Translations under genes and position numbers: made by a program
Origin: Beroe ovata
Lineage: Eukaryota > Ctenophora > Nuda > Beroida > Beroidae
Assembly (NCBI GenBank): GCA_946803715.1
Contig: CAMPET010000030.1
Location: 397,499 to 440,931 of the forward strand
Direction: 5' to 3'
Length of the DNA stretch: 43,433 nucleotides
The notes under the pieces: model-generated
Told to the model about the DNA's origin: nothing
Seen by the model: only the letters and a program-made list of their open reading frames with translations
Databases searched by the model: none
Part shown: in pieces, positions 43,042 through 43,433 of the stretch
Layout of the letters: each line of letters starts with the position of its first letter
Position numbering within the stretch: the stretch's first letter is position 1

Positions 43042-43433
43042 CTGAAATGTGGGAGTCTTTAACCGGGATGAAAATATGGATAACCCCCCACGTCGAGCTA
43101 TAACTACGTATGAGGGTCCGCGAAATCCTCTCCGAACCTACACGTGGTGCGGACTGTTTGGCACCAACGGGAGGTGCATTATAAATCTCATTATAGTGCT
43201 CAGGCAGGGACTAGCCAACCCACTACACTCGGCATTAACAAACTCGGCACCGACTAACATCCCCAGGAAAAAAAAACGAGACGTTTCCTCTAGCAGGGAA
43301 TCAGATCACAGGACAGTATTACTCTGTTAGGTGGTGGATTAATGGTATTCTCATTATGGACTACCCCAATTACTACGACTAGATCGTGGTATCATGGCAT
43401 CCCGTGGAGGGATTGCTTTTCCTTTTCAGCAAA
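43042..43433. other. Upstream intron/flank of the hAT-derived gene, nothing recognised
   Basis: Neither strand shows BED-finger residues. The 93-codon + frame at 43049-43330 has no recognisable domain and is probably chance. Confidence 0.45.

Noticed and set aside
43049-43330. 93-codon + frame near the right edge
   Set aside because: No domain; lies opposite the likely upstream intron of the hAT-derived gene.

Overview
The window is nuclear DNA of an animal. Spliced protein genes with GT/AG introns, AATAAA sites and microsatellites show that it is eukaryotic. The gene families (MORN2, PDRG1, ETS factor, ZP-domain protein, rhodopsin-like GPCR, BBOX-like dioxygenase, MCCC2, TMEM260) point to Metazoa. 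Compact genes and weak similarity to vertebrate relatives fit a non-bilaterian animal such as a sponge, but the species cannot be fixed from this sequence.

Layout: 0.9-2.0 kb holds an intronless papain-family protease on +. From 2.3 to 3.6 kb lie degenerate tandem repeats. From 4.5 to 10.3 kb a nine-exon minus-strand gene encodes an unrecognised ankyrin-repeat protein with a C-terminal membrane helix and a possible alternative last exon. From 10.5 to 13.9 kb is a repeat block: two LINE 3' ends, GC-rich foldback elements, and a 2-kb inverted satellite array with a 720-base assembly gap at its centre.

From 14.2 to 30.8 kb a single small gene, MORN2, can be reconstructed from five exons with matching phases. 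Its first and last introns hold five recognisable genes: BBOX-like dioxygenase, ZP-domain protein, GPCR, ETS factor and PDRG1. Four of these five have no intron in their coding region.

From 31.3 to 35.5 kb is a complete eight-exon MCCC2 gene (leucine breakdown, mitochondrion). Its fifth intron carries an antisense secreted Cys-containing ORF and a MITE-like inverted repeat. From 36.0 to 39.7 kb is a complete twelve-exon TMEM260-type O-mannosyltransferase gene. From 40.5 to 41.2 kb a GC-rich foldback repeat is tandemly duplicated and belongs to the family seen near 11.6 kb. The window ends with the 3' half of a hAT-transposase-derived, ZBED-like gene that has lost the usual catalytic glutamate position.

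No operon-like functional unit joins the genes. BBOX (carnitine synthesis) and MCCC2 are both metabolic enzymes with mitochondrial-type N-termini, but they look like independent transcription units. Exon coordinates were worked out by hand from splice signals, phase and homology recalled from memory; no alignment was run.
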